DNA from: Cellulomonas sp. NS3
GTDB taxonomy: Bacteria > Actinomycetota > Actinomycetes > Actinomycetales > Cellulomonadaceae
Assembly (NCBI RefSeq): GCF_024757985.1
Contig: NZ_CP103289.1
Location: 992,001 to 1,056,000 of the forward strand
Direction of reading: 5' to 3'
DNA: 64,000 nucleotides
The notes beneath the pieces are model-generated. The model was not told the DNA's origin and did not search any database. It saw only the letters and a list, made by a program, of their open reading frames with translations. Below are positions 1-6,469 of the stretch, one piece after another (positions within the stretch are counted from its first letter, which is position 1; each line of letters opens with the position of its first letter). Both the position numbers and the translations under genes were made by a program.

Positions 1-500
1 TCGCCGAGCATGAGGAACCGTGGGACGAGGATCGCGGCGATCGCACCCTCGAGCACGAGCGAGGTGACGATGACCGTCCGGAGCAGCGAGCCGACCTCGC
101 CCAGACGGGTGGTCTTGGTCTCGGAGGTCACGAGCAGGCGCTGCGTGAGCCCGATCCGGCGGGACACCGCGAGGCCGAGGATGGACGCGAGGGTCATGAC
201 CCCGAGGGCGCCGATCTGGATGCCCACGAGGATCGTCACGAGCCCCGCGGTGGACCAGTAGGTGCCCGTCGGGACGACGACGAGGCCGGTCACGCACACC
301 GCCGAGGTGGCCGTGAACAGCGCGTCGACGAACGACGCCCGCTCGCCCGTGGCGGTGGCCCACGGCGCCGAGAGCAGGCCCGCGAAGACGGCGACGACGG
401 AGGCGAAGACGCCGATCGCGAGGCGCGCGGGGGACTGGCGGGCCAGCCGGTCGACCATCTCGCGACCGGACCAGAACGCTGCCGGGAGGCCCCGAGCCAT
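1..500 (-). CDS. TrkH/KtrB-family potassium uptake protein, 5' part only
   Basis: The first 166 codons of a membrane protein that continues beyond the left edge of the window. The ATG is preceded by a strong AGGAGGTG ribosome binding site, which fixes the start. The segment around residue 55 reads ALFTATSAVCVTGL, the first pore loop of TrkH/KtrB/HKT proteins, where the Thr-Gly-Leu stretch forms part of the K+ selectivity filter. Hydrophobic stretches on both sides match transmembrane helices, and a later stretch beginning TSLVLEGAI looks like another. The family imports K+ at the cytoplasmic membrane with a TrkA/KtrA-type regulatory subunit, which would lie outside this window. The gene is divergent from the glycosyltransferase. 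Family is confident; the exact subfamily cannot be set from a fragment. Confidence 0.85.
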   Translation of the reverse strand, partial: MARGLPAAFWSGREMVDRLARQSPARLAIGVFASVVAVFAGLLSAPWATATGERASFVDALFTATSAVCVTGLVVVPTGTYWSTAGLVTILVGIQIGALGVMTLASILGLAVSRRIGLTQRLLVTSETKTTRLGEVGSLLRTVIVTSLVLEGAIAAILVPRFLMLG

Positions 501-730
501 CCCACCTCCTGCACCTGCGGCGCGACCTCGCGGTCTCTGGCGCGCGCCGGGACCTCTGACGGGCACCACTCTGACACGGCGAGCGGCGATTCCGGCGCCC
601 GACGACGTCCGCCCGGCGCGTGCGCGCAGTCACATCACCCGATGACTTGGTTGAACGTTCAAGATTACCGGTGCTCCTGCCGATGAGAGGAGCACCCCCA
701 CGGACGGGGTCGGGACGGCCACGGACGGTG
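501..730. promoter_or_regulatory. Divergent intergenic region with a 12-bp perfect palindrome
   Basis: This 230-bp gap separates the K+ transporter from the glycosyltransferase. It holds a perfect palindrome, TTGAACGTTCAA, at 651-662, in a locally AT-richer stretch (about 646-668). That is unusual in this genome and typical of an operator or promoter. No gene is seen here apart from possible in-frame extensions of the glycosyltransferase (GTG at 620, ATG at 683). The regulator is unknown. Confidence 0.4.
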
Positions 731-2425
731 ATGATGGACGAGCAGGGCGGCGTGAGCGTCGTCGACCACCCGGTCGACGCACGGAGCACCGGGGCGCGCG
801 GCAGGCACGCGCTCGACCCCGCGTCCCGCGTCGGCACCCGCCCCACCACAGCCGCCGTCGACGCGAACCCCGCGCCCTCGGCCCACACCCGCCTCGCCGT
901 CGCCGCCCACCCCGCACCCGCGGCCGGGCAGCTCCTCGGTCCTGCCGCCGACGACGCGTCGGCCGAGCCCGCGGACGTCCCGTGGCTCCAGCGCATCATC
1001 GGCCTCGTCGTCCTCACGATCGCCCTGTCCGCCGCCGCGCTGCTGTGGGTCACCGTCGGGGCCGGGGTCCCGCTCGAGGAGCACCGCCCCGCCGAGACCA
1101 CGCTGCTCGGCTTCTGGCACGTGCTCTACGCCACCGAGGTGCCGACGGCCCGCGTGCTCGTCGCGGCCGTCGCGTTCGCCGTGCTCGTCGCCGCCGGCGT
1201 CGCGCTGCTCGAGCGGCGGATCGCGAACCGCTCGCGCCGCTCCGCCGATGTCCGCACCGACCCCCTCGCCCCGAAGCTCGTCATGGCGCGCACGCGCGGC
1301 GTCTGGGCGGGCCCCGTCACCGTCACCGTGCTGATCCCGGCGCACGACGAGGAGGCGTCGCTGCCCGCGACCATCGCCTCGCTGCTCACGCAGTCGCACC
1401 GTCCCGAGCGGATCGTCGTCGTCGCCGACAACTGCACCGACGGCACCGTCGAGGTCGCGCGCCGGGCGGGCGTCGAGGTCATCGAGTCGGTCGGCAACAC
1501 CAAGAAGAAGGCCGGGGCCCTCAACCAGGCGCTCCGCCAGGTGCTGCCGGGCCAGGGCGACAACGACCTCGTCATGATCATGGACGCCGACACGAGCCTC
1601 GACGACGGGTTCCTCGAGGTCGCCGTCGCCCGCATGACGAGCGACCGGGCGCTGCTCGCGGTCGGTGGGCTGTTCTACGGCCAGGAGGGCTCCGGGATGC
1701 TCGGGCAGCTCCAGCGCAACGAGTACATCCGGTACGGGCGGGAGATGCGCCGGCGCCGCGGGCGCGTGCTCGTGCTGACCGGGACGGCGTCGCTGTTCCG
1801 TCCCCTCGCGCTGCGCACGGTCGCCGAGAGCCGCGGCGGCGCGCTCCCCGGCCGGCGCGGCGACGTCTACGACACCGCCGCGCTCACCGAGGACAACGAG
1901 CTCACGCTCGCGCTCAAGTCGCTCGGTGCGCTCATGATCTCGCCCGAGCAGTGCACGGTCGTCACCGAGGTCATGCCCACGTGGCGCACGCTCTGGGCGC
2001 AGCGGCTGCGCTGGCAGCGCGGCGCGCTGGAGAACCTCGGCGCGTACGGCACGACGCCCAAGACGTTCCGGTACTGGGCGCAGCAGCTCGGCATCGGCTA
2101 CGGCGTCATCGCCCTGTTCTGCTACTTCGCGCTCATGGCGCTCATGCTGCTGTCGAGCGACGGCTGGATCTGGTTCCCGTTCTGGATGGGGCTCGGCGTG
2201 CTGTTCACCGTCGAGCGCGTCGTGACGGTGTGGAAGGGCGGGTGGCGCGCCCGGCTGCTCGCGGTCCTCATGGTCCCCGAGCTCCTCTTCGACGCGTTCC
2301 TCGACCTCGTCTACGTCAAGGGCGTCCTCGACATCTCCCTCGGTCGTGAGGCGGGCTGGAAGCACGTGCAGCACGCCGCGCCGGGACCCACGGCGTCCGC
2401 GCCCCTGACCGTGACGGTGGCCTGA
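731..2425 (+). CDS. Membrane-bound processive glycosyltransferase, family 2
   Basis: A 564-residue protein if translation starts at the ATG at 731; GTG 728, ATG 683 and GTG 620 are in-frame alternatives and no ribosome binding site decides between them. The N-terminal ~85 residues are disordered, followed by two hydrophobic segments (about 90-115 and 142-160). The GT2 domain begins VTVLIPAHDEE and carries the DxD pair (D285, D287), the TED motif (D388) and QRLRW (Q424-W428), the QxxRW signature of processive beta-glycosyltransferases such as cellulose, hyaluronan and poly-N-acetylglucosamine synthases. Three hydrophobic C-terminal segments follow. The enzyme should sit in the cytoplasmic membrane, polymerise a sugar from a nucleotide donor and help export the chain. 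The sugar cannot be told from sequence. It is probably co-transcribed with the next small membrane protein. Confidence 0.82.
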   Translation: MMDEQGGVSVVDHPVDARSTGARGRHALDPASRVGTRPTTAAVDANPAPSAHTRLAVAAHPAPAAGQLLGPAADDASAEPADVPWLQRIIGLVVLTIALSAAALLWVTVGAGVPLEEHRPAETTLLGFWHVLYATEVPTARVLVAAVAFAVLVAAGVALLERRIANRSRRSADVRTDPLAPKLVMARTRGVWAGPVTVTVLIPAHDEEASLPATIASLLTQSHRPERIVVVADNCTDGTVEVARRAGVEVIESVGNTKKKAGALNQALRQVLPGQGDNDLVMIMDADTSLDDGFLEVAVARMTSDRALLAVGGLFYGQEGSGMLGQLQRNEYIRYGREMRRRRGRVLVLTGTASLFRPLALRTVAESRGGALPGRRGDVYDTAALTEDNELTLALKSLGALMISPEQCTVVTEVMPTWRTLWAQRLRWQRGALENLGAYGTTPKTFRYWAQQLGIGYGVIALFCYFALMALMLLSSDGWIWFPFWMGLGVLFTVERVVTVWKGGWRARLLAVLMVPELLFDAFLDLVYVKGVLDISLGREAGWKHVQHAAPGPTASAPLTVTVA

Positions 2426-2426
2426 C

Positions 2427-2663
2427 GTGCTCGCGCAGGCGTCGGCGGTCGTCGCCGCCCAGGGGCTCGTCGGGGGATCGGTGCTGCAGTCGGGGCCGCT
2501 GCGCGTCCTCGCGGCGTTCGTCACGATCAACACCGTCATGTACAGCGCGCTCGCGCTCGCCAAGATCCTGCCCAAGCTGTACCCGGGCGGGTGGTTCCCG
2601 AGCCGCAACCGCCGCGCGGAGGACCGCAGCATCTACCCCGAGGGCTGGGACGGCGAACGCTGA
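2427..2663 (+). CDS. Small membrane protein paired with the glycosyltransferase
   Basis: A 78-residue protein whose GTG start lies one base after the upstream stop, so it is almost certainly translated with the glycosyltransferase. It has one clear hydrophobic segment (about residues 28-50, containing VLAAFVTINTVMYSALALAKILP) and a charged tail ending EGWDGER. I do not recognise a named family. Its position suggests an accessory subunit for polymer synthesis or export, as short membrane partners occur with other synthase-type glycosyltransferases; that role is inference. Confidence 0.6.
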   Translation: MLAQASAVVAAQGLVGGSVLQSGPLRVLAAFVTINTVMYSALALAKILPKLYPGGWFPSRNRRAEDRSIYPEGWDGER

Positions 2664-2674
2664 GGTGCGGGCGT

Positions 2675-2690
2675 CGGCGCCCGGGCGCCG
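2675..2690. terminator. GC-rich palindromic hairpin between convergent genes
   Basis: A 16-bp perfect palindrome (CGGCGCCCGGGCGCCG) 12 bases past the stop of the small membrane protein and before the convergent LuxR-type gene. It could fold into a compact hairpin and serve as a bidirectional terminator. There is no T tract, which is usual for actinobacterial terminators. Confidence 0.45.
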
Positions 2691-2729
2691 CAGGTCCGGG
2701 AGCGTAGAGCCCCCGGGTGCCGGCGTCCG

Positions 2730-2960
2730 TCAGAGCAGCCCGAGGTCCCTCGCCCGCGCGACCGCCTCGGCGCGCGTCGAGACGCCGAGCTTGCGGTAGA
2801 CGCTCCGCAGCTGCGACTTCACGGTGTTGCGCGAGACCCACAGCCGCGCGGCGATCTCCTCGACCGTCACGTCCTGCGTCAGCTCGGCGAGCACGGCCTG
2901 CTCCCGCGGCGTCAGCGCGAGCCCGGTCCGGGTCGTCGGCCCCGTTCCCTGCCTGTTCAT
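2730..2960 (-). CDS. Orphan LuxR-type helix-turn-helix regulator
   Basis: A 76-residue protein made almost entirely of a LuxR/GerE DNA-binding domain. LTPREQAVLAEL opens the domain, and VEEIAARLWVSRNTVKSQLRSVYRKLGV is the recognition region. There is no receiver, ligand-binding or ATPase domain, so what it senses is not visible. GGGGGAC before the ATG can serve as ribosome binding site. It converges on the glycosyltransferase operon, which makes control of exopolysaccharide genes a reasonable guess, without direct evidence. Confidence 0.75.
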   Translation of the reverse strand: MNRQGTGPTTRTGLALTPREQAVLAELTQDVTVEEIAARLWVSRNTVKSQLRSVYRKLGVSTRAEAVARARDLGLL

Positions 2961-3050
2961 GTCGTCCCCCGGTGACGGCGGGTCCGGACGCGGCGTTGCG
3001 TCCTGTGCCGTCAGCAGAGGAGAGGGGCGGACCGGGCCGTCATGACGCGA

Positions 3051-3080
3051 CTCCGGCGTGCCCGATGAGGCACGCCGGAG
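3051..3080 (-). terminator. Hairpin terminator of the amino-acid permease gene
   Basis: A perfect 12-bp inverted repeat, CTCCGGCGTGCC / GGCACGCCGGAG, around a 6-base loop. It lies 16 bases past the stop codon of the minus-strand permease. Strong stem, no T tract. Confidence 0.75.
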
Positions 3081-3096
3081 CCCGGACGGCGGGGCG

Positions 3097-4431
3097 TCAG
3101 CGGCGCGCGGCCGGATCCACGGCGGACGGGGCCCGGTGGGACGACCCCCGCGTCACGAGGTGCAGGACGAGCCCGACCGCGAGCAGCCCGAGCGCGAGCA
3201 GCCAGTGGCGCAGCTCCTGCTGGGTCAGCAGCACGAGGCACGAGACGATCGCGAGCACGGGGATGACGACCGGCGTGCGGAAGTGCGCGTGGTCGACCGT
3301 GTCGCGGCGCAGCACCAGGACCGCGACGTTCGTCGAGAGGAACACGAACAGCAGGAGCAGCACGACGGTCGAGGCGAGGTCGACGAGCTCGCCGGTCACC
3401 GCGAGCAGGATGGCGACCGCGGTCGTCACGACGATCGCGACGCCGGGCGTCCGGCGCCCCGGCAGCAGCCGCGCGAGGGGCGAGGGGAGCAGCCCTTGCT
3501 CGGCCATCCCGAACGCGAGGCGGCTCGCCATGATCATCGTGAGGAGCGCGCCGTTGGCGACCGCGACGAGCGCGATCACCGCGAACAGCGTCGGCGGGAC
3601 GCCACCCGCGGCGCGCACGACCTCCAGCAGCGGCCCGCTCGACTCCGCGAGCTCCTGCGGACCGACGACCGCGGGGGCGACGAGCCCGACGAGCACGTAC
3701 ACGACCCCGGCGGTCGCGAGCGCGCCGAACAGCGCCCGGGGGTACACGCGCGAGACGTCGCGGACCTCCTCGGCGAGGTTCGCGGAGGTCTCGAAACCGA
3801 CGAACGAGTAGAAGGCGATGAGCGCGCTGCCGAGCACCGCGGCGGCGGCGCCGGTGCCCTCGGGTGCCTCGGCGATGCGGCTCAGGTCCGCCTCGCCGCG
3901 ACCGAGCAGCAGCGCCCCGAGCACGATCACGATCAGCAGGCCCGTGAGCTCGACCGCCGTCATCACGACGTTCGCGCCGAGCGACTCCTTGATCCCGCGG
4001 GCGTTGAGTGCCGCGACGAGCAGCAGGAACACGATCGCGGCGGGCACCGCCGGGACGTCGAGGAACTCGGCCAGGTAGTCGCCGGCGAACGCGAGCGAGA
4101 GCCCCGCGGCGCTCACGACGCCGGCCGCGAGCATCGCGAACCCGACGAGGAACGACAGCCACGGCCTGCCGTACGCGCGCTCGGCGAACACCGCCGAGCC
4201 GCCCGCCCGCGGGTACTTGGTCACGAGCTCGGCGTAGGAGAACGCCGTGAGCAGCGCCATCGCGAGCGCGACCGCGAACGCGAGCCACACGAACCCGCCC
4301 GCGGTGCCGGCCATCTCCCCGACGAGCGCGTAGATCCCGGCGCCGAGCACGTCGCCCAGGATGAAGAGGAACAGCAGCGGTCCCGTCACTGCCCGGCGCA
4401 GGCCGGGGGAGGCGGTCTCGGTCGTCGTCAT
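3097..4431 (-). CDS. APC-superfamily amino-acid permease
   Basis: A 444-residue integral membrane protein with about twelve hydrophobic segments, the usual length for the APC amino-acid transporter family. Near the N-terminus GPLLFLFILGDVLGAGIYALVG matches the unwound TM1 region that binds substrate in this family; FYSFVGFETSANLAEEVRD in TM6 is a second family hallmark. It should import an amino acid or related amine across the cytoplasmic membrane; the substrate is not predictable. The ATG has no ribosome binding site but follows GATACT by exactly six bases, so the message is probably leaderless. Divergent from acuC, with 81 bp between start codons. Confidence 0.85.
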   Translation of the reverse strand: MTTTETASPGLRRAVTGPLLFLFILGDVLGAGIYALVGEMAGTAGGFVWLAFAVALAMALLTAFSYAELVTKYPRAGGSAVFAERAYGRPWLSFLVGFAMLAAGVVSAAGLSLAFAGDYLAEFLDVPAVPAAIVFLLLVAALNARGIKESLGANVVMTAVELTGLLIVIVLGALLLGRGEADLSRIAEAPEGTGAAAAVLGSALIAFYSFVGFETSANLAEEVRDVSRVYPRALFGALATAGVVYVLVGLVAPAVVGPQELAESSGPLLEVVRAAGGVPPTLFAVIALVAVANGALLTMIMASRLAFGMAEQGLLPSPLARLLPGRRTPGVAIVVTTAVAILLAVTGELVDLASTVVLLLLFVFLSTNVAVLVLRRDTVDHAHFRTPVVIPVLAIVSCLVLLTQQELRHWLLALGLLAVGLVLHLVTRGSSHRAPSAVDPAARR

Positions 4432-4512
4432 GCTGAGAGTATCCGGACACCCGTCCGCTTCCGCGCGTCGAGCCCGGGAGACCGCCGGCTGCCGGACGGC
4501 TAGCGTGGGGGC
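4432..4512. promoter_or_regulatory. Back-to-back leaderless promoters for the permease and acuC
   Basis: On the plus strand TAGCGT (4501-4506) is followed after six bases by the acuC ATG. On the minus strand GATACT (4443-4438) is followed after six bases by the permease ATG. Neither start has a Shine-Dalgarno sequence. This spacing places transcription start at or next to the start codon. Confidence 0.55.
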
Positions 4513-5694
4513 ATGGCGGACGTGCGGGTCGTGTGGTCCCCCGAGCTGCTGGCGTACGACTTCGGCGACGGGCACCCGATGAACCCGTTGCGCCTGGACC
4601 TCACGATGCGGCTCGCGGACGCCCTCGGGCTGCTCGGCGACGGGGCCGGCGTCCGCGTCGTGGGTGCCGAGCCCGTGGGCGACGACGTGCTGGAGACGGT
4701 CCACGAGCACGACTACGTGGTCGCCGTGCGCGCGGCGTCGGACGGCGGGAGCGGGGACCTCCTGCGTGGCCTGGGCACGACCGACGACCCGGTGTTCCGG
4801 GGCATGCACGACGCCGCGGCGAGGATCGTCGGCGGCAGCGTCGATGCGGTGCTCGCGGTCTGGGAGGGCCGCGCGCTGCACGCCGTGAACCTGACCGGCG
4901 GCATGCACCACGCGATGCCGGGCGCGGCGTCGGGCTTCTGCATCTACAACGACGCCGCTGTGGCGATCCGGCGGCTGCTCGCGGCGGGGGCACAGCGGGT
5001 CGCCTACGTCGACATCGACGCGCACCACGGCGACGGAGTCCAGAAGGTGTTCTGGGACGACCCCCGGGTGCTCACCGTCTCGGTCCACGAGAGCGGCCAC
5101 ACGCTGTTCCCGGGCACGGGTCACGCGCGCGAGGTCGGGGGGCCGGGTGCGCAGGGCAGCGTCGTCAACGTCGCGCTCCCCGCGCGCACGAGCGACGCCG
5201 GCTGGCTGCGGGCCATCGACGGCGTCGTCCCCGCCGTCGTGCGGGCCTTCGAGCCCGAGATCCTCGTGACCCAGCACGGGTGCGACGCCCACGTCGAGGA
5301 CCCGATCACGAACCTCGACGTGAGCATCGACGCGGAGCGGGTCGCGGCCGAGCGGCTGCACGAGCTCGCGCACGAGCTCACGGGCGGGCGGTGGATCGCG
5401 CTCGGCGGCGGCGGGTACGCGGTGGTCGACGTGGTCCCGCGCGCCTGGGCGAACGTCATCGGCATCGCGTCGCACCACCCGGTGCCGGCGACGACGCGCA
5501 TCCCGGAGCAGTGGCAGGTCGAGGTCGAGGCCCGGTACGGGCGGCGGGGTCCGGGCAGCATGTCGGACGGCCAGGACGCGCGGTTCCGGCCGTGGTCGGC
5601 GGGCTACGACCCGTCCGACGACGTGGACCGGGCGGTGCGTGCGACGCGCACGGCGGTGTTCCCGCTGCTCGGGCTCGACCCCGACCACGACTGA
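4513..5694 (+). CDS. acuC: AcuC-type protein deacetylase (histone deacetylase superfamily)
   Basis: A 393-residue Zn-dependent deacetylase of the arginase/deacetylase fold. Diagnostic motifs are in order: GGMHHAMPG with the catalytic His pair H132-H133, GFCIYNDAAVAI, and DIDAHHGDGVQ with probable zinc ligands D169 and H171. QHGCDAHVEDP supplies the third metal Asp region, and the glycine-rich LGGGGY gives the transition-state Tyr. AcuC in Bacillus deacetylates and so activates acetyl-CoA synthetase; the actinobacterial orthologue is expected to act on lysine-acetylated acyl-CoA synthetases in the cytoplasm. Length is as expected. It appears monocistronic, with a probable leaderless promoter. 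Confidence 0.88.
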   Translation: MADVRVVWSPELLAYDFGDGHPMNPLRLDLTMRLADALGLLGDGAGVRVVGAEPVGDDVLETVHEHDYVVAVRAASDGGSGDLLRGLGTTDDPVFRGMHDAAARIVGGSVDAVLAVWEGRALHAVNLTGGMHHAMPGAASGFCIYNDAAVAIRRLLAAGAQRVAYVDIDAHHGDGVQKVFWDDPRVLTVSVHESGHTLFPGTGHAREVGGPGAQGSVVNVALPARTSDAGWLRAIDGVVPAVVRAFEPEILVTQHGCDAHVEDPITNLDVSIDAERVAAERLHELAHELTGGRWIALGGGGYAVVDVVPRAWANVIGIASHHPVPATTRIPEQWQVEVEARYGRRGPGSMSDGQDARFRPWSAGYDPSDDVDRAVRATRTAVFPLLGLDPDHD

Positions 5695-5727
5695 GCCGCG
5701 GCGACGGTTTTTCACTCTCGCCTCCCC

Positions 5728-5757
5728 TTTCACACGAGCCACACGACGGCCTAGGGT
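5728..5757 (+). promoter_or_regulatory. Probable promoter for the BldC-like gene
   Basis: TTTCAC (5728-5733), 18 bases, then TAGGGT (5752-5757) in an AT-richer stretch after acuC. This would give an mRNA leader of about 85 bases before the gene at 5848. Assigned by eye only. Confidence 0.4.
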
Positions 5758-5847
5758 GAGCCAGCGACCCGCACGGGTTCGTCGGCGGTCCCCTCTGCCG
5801 GTGCTGGCGACGCCCCCGCGTCGTCGACGAGAACAGCGAGAAGAGCG

Positions 5848-6057
5848 ATGTCGAGCGACCAGCCAGCACGCGTGCGGTTCCTGACCGTCGCGGAGGTCGC
5901 CGACGTGATGCGCGTGTCGAAGATGACCGTGTACCGGCTGCTGCACTCGGGCGAGATGCCGGCGGTCCGCGTCGGGCGCTCGTTCCGTGTCCCGCAGGAC
6001 GCGCTCGACCACTACCTGCGCACGGCGGCCCTCGACCGGGACCGCCTGACGTCCTGA
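5848..6057 (+). CDS. BldC-like / excisionase-family helix-turn-helix protein
   Basis: A 69-residue protein built around a winged helix-turn-helix of the MerR/excisionase type. FLTVAEVADVMRVSKMTVYRLLHSGEMPAVRVGRSFRVP covers the two helices and the wing. It resembles actinobacterial BldC-like proteins, and its pairing with the bS22 gene immediately downstream matches Rv0500A-Rv0500B in Mycobacterium tuberculosis. Such proteins bind DNA by head-to-tail oligomerisation on direct repeats and influence development or basic growth genes; the targets here are unknown. GAGAAGAGCG before the ATG may be the ribosome binding site. Confidence 0.8.
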   Translation: MSSDQPARVRFLTVAEVADVMRVSKMTVYRLLHSGEMPAVRVGRSFRVPQDALDHYLRTAALDRDRLTS

Positions 6058-6133
6058 CCCGTCCGGCGCGCTGCGGGTCACGCGGGGCCGCGTGCCCGTG
6101 GAGGGCGCGTCGCCGCGTGCCCTGCTGATCGCG

Positions 6134-6139
6134 TAAGGT
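6134..6139 (+). promoter_or_regulatory. Possible -10 element upstream of bS22
   Basis: TAAGGT in the 200-bp gap between the BldC-like gene and bS22. It would give a leader of roughly 110 bases. No convincing -35 is seen, and the leader shows no riboswitch I recognise. Confidence 0.3.
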
Positions 6140-6257
6140 AGGCGAGGACTTTCCCGTGCGTGGGCGTTTCGGCTTCATGAGCATCGACCGTGCCGCGCGT
6201 CGATCGGACGACCACCTGGGACGCGCATGCGCTCCCACCGGAAGCAAGTGAGGACCC

Positions 6258-6356
6258 ATGGGCTCCGTCATCAAGAAGCGCCGCAAGCGGATGGCCAAGA
6301 AGAAGCACCGCAAGCTGCTGCGCAAGACGCGCCACCAGCGCCGCAACAAGAAGTGA
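6258..6356 (+). CDS. Ribosomal protein bS22 (AURKAIP1/COX24-like), 32 residues
   Basis: A very short gene, easily missed: ATG at 6258, stop TGA at 6354-6356. The product starts [19 protein letters not shown] and is almost entirely basic. This matches bS22, the extra small-subunit protein seen in mycobacterial ribosome structures and annotated elsewhere as an AURKAIP1/COX24 domain protein. It would lie in the 30S subunit near the rRNA of the inter-subunit face. GTGAGGA seven bases before the ATG is the likely ribosome binding site. The context (BldC-like regulator just upstream) is the same as Rv0500A-Rv0500B. A strong terminator follows 36 bases later. Confidence 0.92.
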   Translation: MGSVIKKRRKRMAKKKHRKLLRKTRHQRRNKK

Positions 6357-6391
6357 CGTCGCCGCTGCGGCGGCTGTAGTCCTGTAGTCCC

Positions 6392-6422
6392 CGTCAGGCC
6401 CGGCATCGTGCCGGGCCTGACG
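6392..6422 (+). terminator. Strong hairpin terminator after bS22
   Basis: A perfect 14-bp stem, CGTCAGGCCCGGCA / TGCCGGGCCTGACG, with a three-base loop. It cleanly separates the bS22 unit from the arabinose-polymer locus. Confidence 0.85.
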
Positions 6423-6445
6423 TGTTCCTGCACTTCAACGCCGCT

Positions 6446-6462
6446 CTACATCGATGTAGCAT
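6446..6462 (+). promoter_or_regulatory. LacI-type operator overlapping a leaderless promoter
   Basis: CTACATCGATGTAG (6446-6459) is a perfect 14-bp palindrome with the central CG usual for LacI-family operators. Its right end overlaps TAGCAT (6457-6462), a -10 hexamer seven bases before the ATG at 6470. Repressor binding would therefore cover the -10 element. Nearly the same site recurs at 16495-16508, and half-sites recur at 16267-16299. The obvious regulator is the LacI protein encoded two genes' length downstream in the same operon. Confidence 0.75.
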
Positions 6463-6469
6463 GGCGCGC

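Noticed and set aside
4432-6081. Upstream extension of the permease frame opposite acuC
   Set aside because: Only the part from 4431 encodes APC membrane helices. The extension is an Arg-rich shadow of acuC.
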